Positions 61,759 through 64,000 of a DNA stretch of 64,000 nucleotides are shown here, in pieces (position 1 is the first letter of the stretch; each line of letters begins with the position of its first letter). The DNA comes from Clostridia bacterium (lineage in GTDB: Bacteria > Bacillota > Clostridia > TANB77 > CAG-508): NCBI GenBank assembly GCA_022793875.1, contig JAAWDR010000026.1:1-64000 (forward strand), in the 5' to 3' direction. The position numbers and the translations under genes are program-made. The notes beneath the pieces were generated by a model. The model saw nothing but the letters and a program-made list of their open reading frames with translations. It searched no databases and was not told the DNA's origin.

Positions 61759-62565
61759 ATGAAATCATTTAAAAAAGTATTAATTATAATTATTTTAATT
61801 TTAACAGTAGGATTAATTTCAGGAGCATTAGTATTAGCAAAGAATCAAAAAAAGGAAGAAATAGAAGAAGTAAGCACACAATCTTTGGAAAGCACAAATG
61901 AAATAGAAATAGAAGATAAAAAAGAAGATCAAGAAATTATTGTTTCTATTGAACAACAAGAAGAAACAGAAGAAAACCAATTGAAAAATACTAATGAAAC
62001 TATAGAAAACGAATTACCAAAAGAAAATCTTATAAAAAATGACAGCACAGTCGAACAAAATAAAACAGTTAAAAATAAAACATCTCAAAACGGAAATCAA
62101 TCAAAATCACTACAAACAAATCAAGATACACAAAACACTAAACAACAATCATCTACACCACAATCTCAACAAATTAATCAAGAAACAAAACCAGTAGAAC
62201 AGAGTAAACCAGTAGAGGTTAAAAAAGAAGAACCTAAACCAGTAGTAACAACACCAGTAAGAACATATAAAGAGAATACAACGTATATTTCAAAATTAAG
62301 AAACACAATCACTACAACAGTAAAGAATAATATATCATCTTTAAACAAATATGGAATAACAAGTTTTGAACAATATAAAATAATAGAAGATTCAAGTATT
62401 TGTGCATATAATGGAGGAAACAGAGGAGGTTGGACTTTTGAAAATCCGACAGCATATAATACTTTTGTTAAGAGTATTTTAAAAGGAACATCATTAAGAA
62501 TATATGCAGTAGATGAATACCAAAATGGAGAATATATAGAAACATTGTGCTATTATGGACATTAG
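61759..62565 (+). CDS. Exported Gln/Pro/Lys-rich protein
   Basis: Signal/TM N-terminus, low-complexity linker, C-terminal domain. Confidence 0.6.
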   Translation: MKSFKKVLIIIILILTVGLISGALVLAKNQKKEEIEEVSTQSLESTNEIEIEDKKEDQEIIVSIEQQEETEENQLKNTNETIENELPKENLIKNDSTVEQNKTVKNKTSQNGNQSKSLQTNQDTQNTKQQSSTPQSQQINQETKPVEQSKPVEVKKEEPKPVVTTPVRTYKENTTYISKLRNTITTTVKNNISSLNKYGITSFEQYKIIEDSSICAYNGGNRGGWTFENPTAYNTFVKSILKGTSLRIYAVDEYQNGEYIETLCYYGH

Positions 62566-62570
62566 GAAAT

Positions 62571-62657
62571 TAACATAATTTTTTGCAAAAACATTGCAAA
62601 ATACTGCAGTATACATTCAATAATTCAAGTGCTAAAATATTAATATGAAAAATTGTA
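62571..62657 (+). promoter_or_regulatory. Shared ICE promoter module, copy 5
   Basis: TTTTTTGCAAAAACATTGCAAAATACTGCAGTATAC-N18-TAAAAT (-10 62633-62638). Confidence 0.7.
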
Positions 62658-62667
62658 AATATGAAAG

Positions 62668-62708
62668 GAAGCTATCCAGAAAGAGCAGTCTGGATAACTT
62701 CTTTTTTT
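62668..62708 (+). terminator. Leader intrinsic terminator (putative attenuator) upstream of adhesin gene
   Basis: GAAGCTATCCAGA-aagagcag-TCTGGATAACTTC-TTTTTTT. Confidence 0.7.
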
Positions 62709-62740
62709 ATTTCTTTTTCAAAACAAAGGAGGAATTTTTA

Positions 62741-64000
62741 TGAAAAAAACGAGAGAGAAAATGGCAATTATAATGATAATTTTACTGTTGTTATCATCAT
62801 ATATAACACCATTTTTAAACGTAGTAAATGCGTTTAGTGTGAGTAACGCATATATTTATACTGTAAAAGAAACAGAATATCATTTGCAATTTTGGGACAC
62901 TAAACAAAATGCCTGGTCCTATATAATTACAAATTATGTTGGTTATACAGGAGAAGATGGGAAATTCTATCCTGCCTATTGCTTAGACGCAGATAAGCAC
63001 GGAGTAGGAGAAGAAGCACCTTATACAGTAACAGTAACAGAAGCTATTCAAAATCCAGAAGTATGGAGAGTTTTATTTCACGGATTTCCATACAAAACAC
63101 CAGGAGAGTTAGGAGTAGCAAATGATTATGACGCATTTTGTGCAACAAAGCAAGCAGTATATTGCATATTGTATGGTTATGATCCTTCAACAAGATATAA
63201 TGGAGGAGATGACAGAGGTACAGCAATTAAAAATGCAATAGTAACAATGGTAACAAATGCAAGAAATGGGGTTGGTGGTAATTATACATCTCCACAATTA
63301 GCAATTAATAAAATAGGAAATTTGACAAAAGAAGGAGAATATTATTCTCAAACTTATAGCGTAAGTTCAAATGTACCATTAGGAAATTATAGTGTATATC
63401 AAATTTCAGGGTTACCTTCTGGAAGCTATTTTGCAAATACAAATGGCTCACAACAAACAACTTTTTCTGCAGGAGAAAATTTTAAAGTTTATATTCCACA
63501 GAAAAAGATAGTATCAAACATTTCAGCTTATATTGGTATTGATGGTAGCTGTAAAACATATCCTGCTCTATATGGTAAAGCACCTAATTCATCAGTACAA
63601 AATTATGCGTTAGTAACAGATCCATTTGAAAATGGAAGTGCTGACACAGAAATTAAGATAGCACCAACAGGAGAGGTAATTATCGAAAAAACTAGCACAA
63701 CAGATAATATATGGAATGGAGCAATTTCAGGTTCATTAATTCCAAATGCAAAATATAATCTATACAATTCTAATATGAATTTAATCAACACATATACAAC
63801 AAATTCAGAAGGTAAAATTCACATTTCTGGTTTATCTTTAGGAAAATATTATATTCAGGAAACAACACCTACACCAGAATTTACAACATTAAATGATGAG
63901 ATATATTCATTTACATTAGATTATATGGGCGATAGCAAAGATGTAAAAGTAACTAACACACCTGTTCCAGGAGGATATTTTTCTGCTATTAAACTTTCAG
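62741..64000 (+). CDS. Large surface protein with thioester (TQXA-like) and SpaA-type domains, truncated by window end
   Basis: ATG 62741 with AAGGAGGAATTTTT; signal peptide; FYPAYCLDADKHGVGEE; EVIIEKTSTTDNIWNG...PNAKYNLYNSNMNLINTYTTNSEGKIHISGLSLGKYYIQETTP. Confidence 0.8.

Noticed and set aside
1-64000. tRNA/rRNA genes, reverse transcriptase, retron or DGR
   Set aside because: No recognisable tRNA cloverleaf, rRNA stretch or RT motif (xxDD) was seen on reading.

Overview
AT-rich, low-GC Firmicutes (probably Clostridia) DNA. Positions 1-8002 look like ordinary chromosome: murD, a proline-rich protein, a Cys-rich CBS protein, an AI-2E-type permease, an OB-fold protein and secA. A tyrosine recombinase starts about 240 bp after the secA stop. 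It begins a long integrative and conjugative element (ICE) that is not finished at 64 kb. The ICE carries a replisome organizer, topoisomerase III, ParB-like protein, relaxase, VirD4/TraG, VirB2/VirB6/PrgI/TrsD/VirB4-like proteins, an M23 peptidase and a MinD-like ATPase. Its cargo includes a flavodoxin, an ECF sigma factor fused to a membrane/extracellular domain, a complete type I R-M system, two PP-loop (PAPS-reductase-like) proteins, a sortase, a Nudix hydrolase, a thioester/SpaA-type adhesin and many unknowns. The observations I rate most worth checking are: (1) a ~155-nt multi-hairpin element in two oppositely oriented copies (14339-14494 +, 19915-20068 -) whose stems differ in sequence but keep pairing, each ending in the same UUCG terminator; (2) five dispersed copies of one promoter module (two TTTGCAAA boxes, a TGCAKTATAC box, 18 bp, extended -10 TGYTAAAAT), at least three of which are followed by a terminator-like hairpin before the gene; (3) nine apparent single-C insertions, each directly 5' of GGA/GGGGA, that break only the VirD4 and VirB4 ATPase genes; (4) origin-like iterons inside the replisome organizer gene read in two different frames; (5) a 20-bp repeat at ~65-bp spacing at two distant sites. 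All assignments come from reading the sequence; no database search was run.
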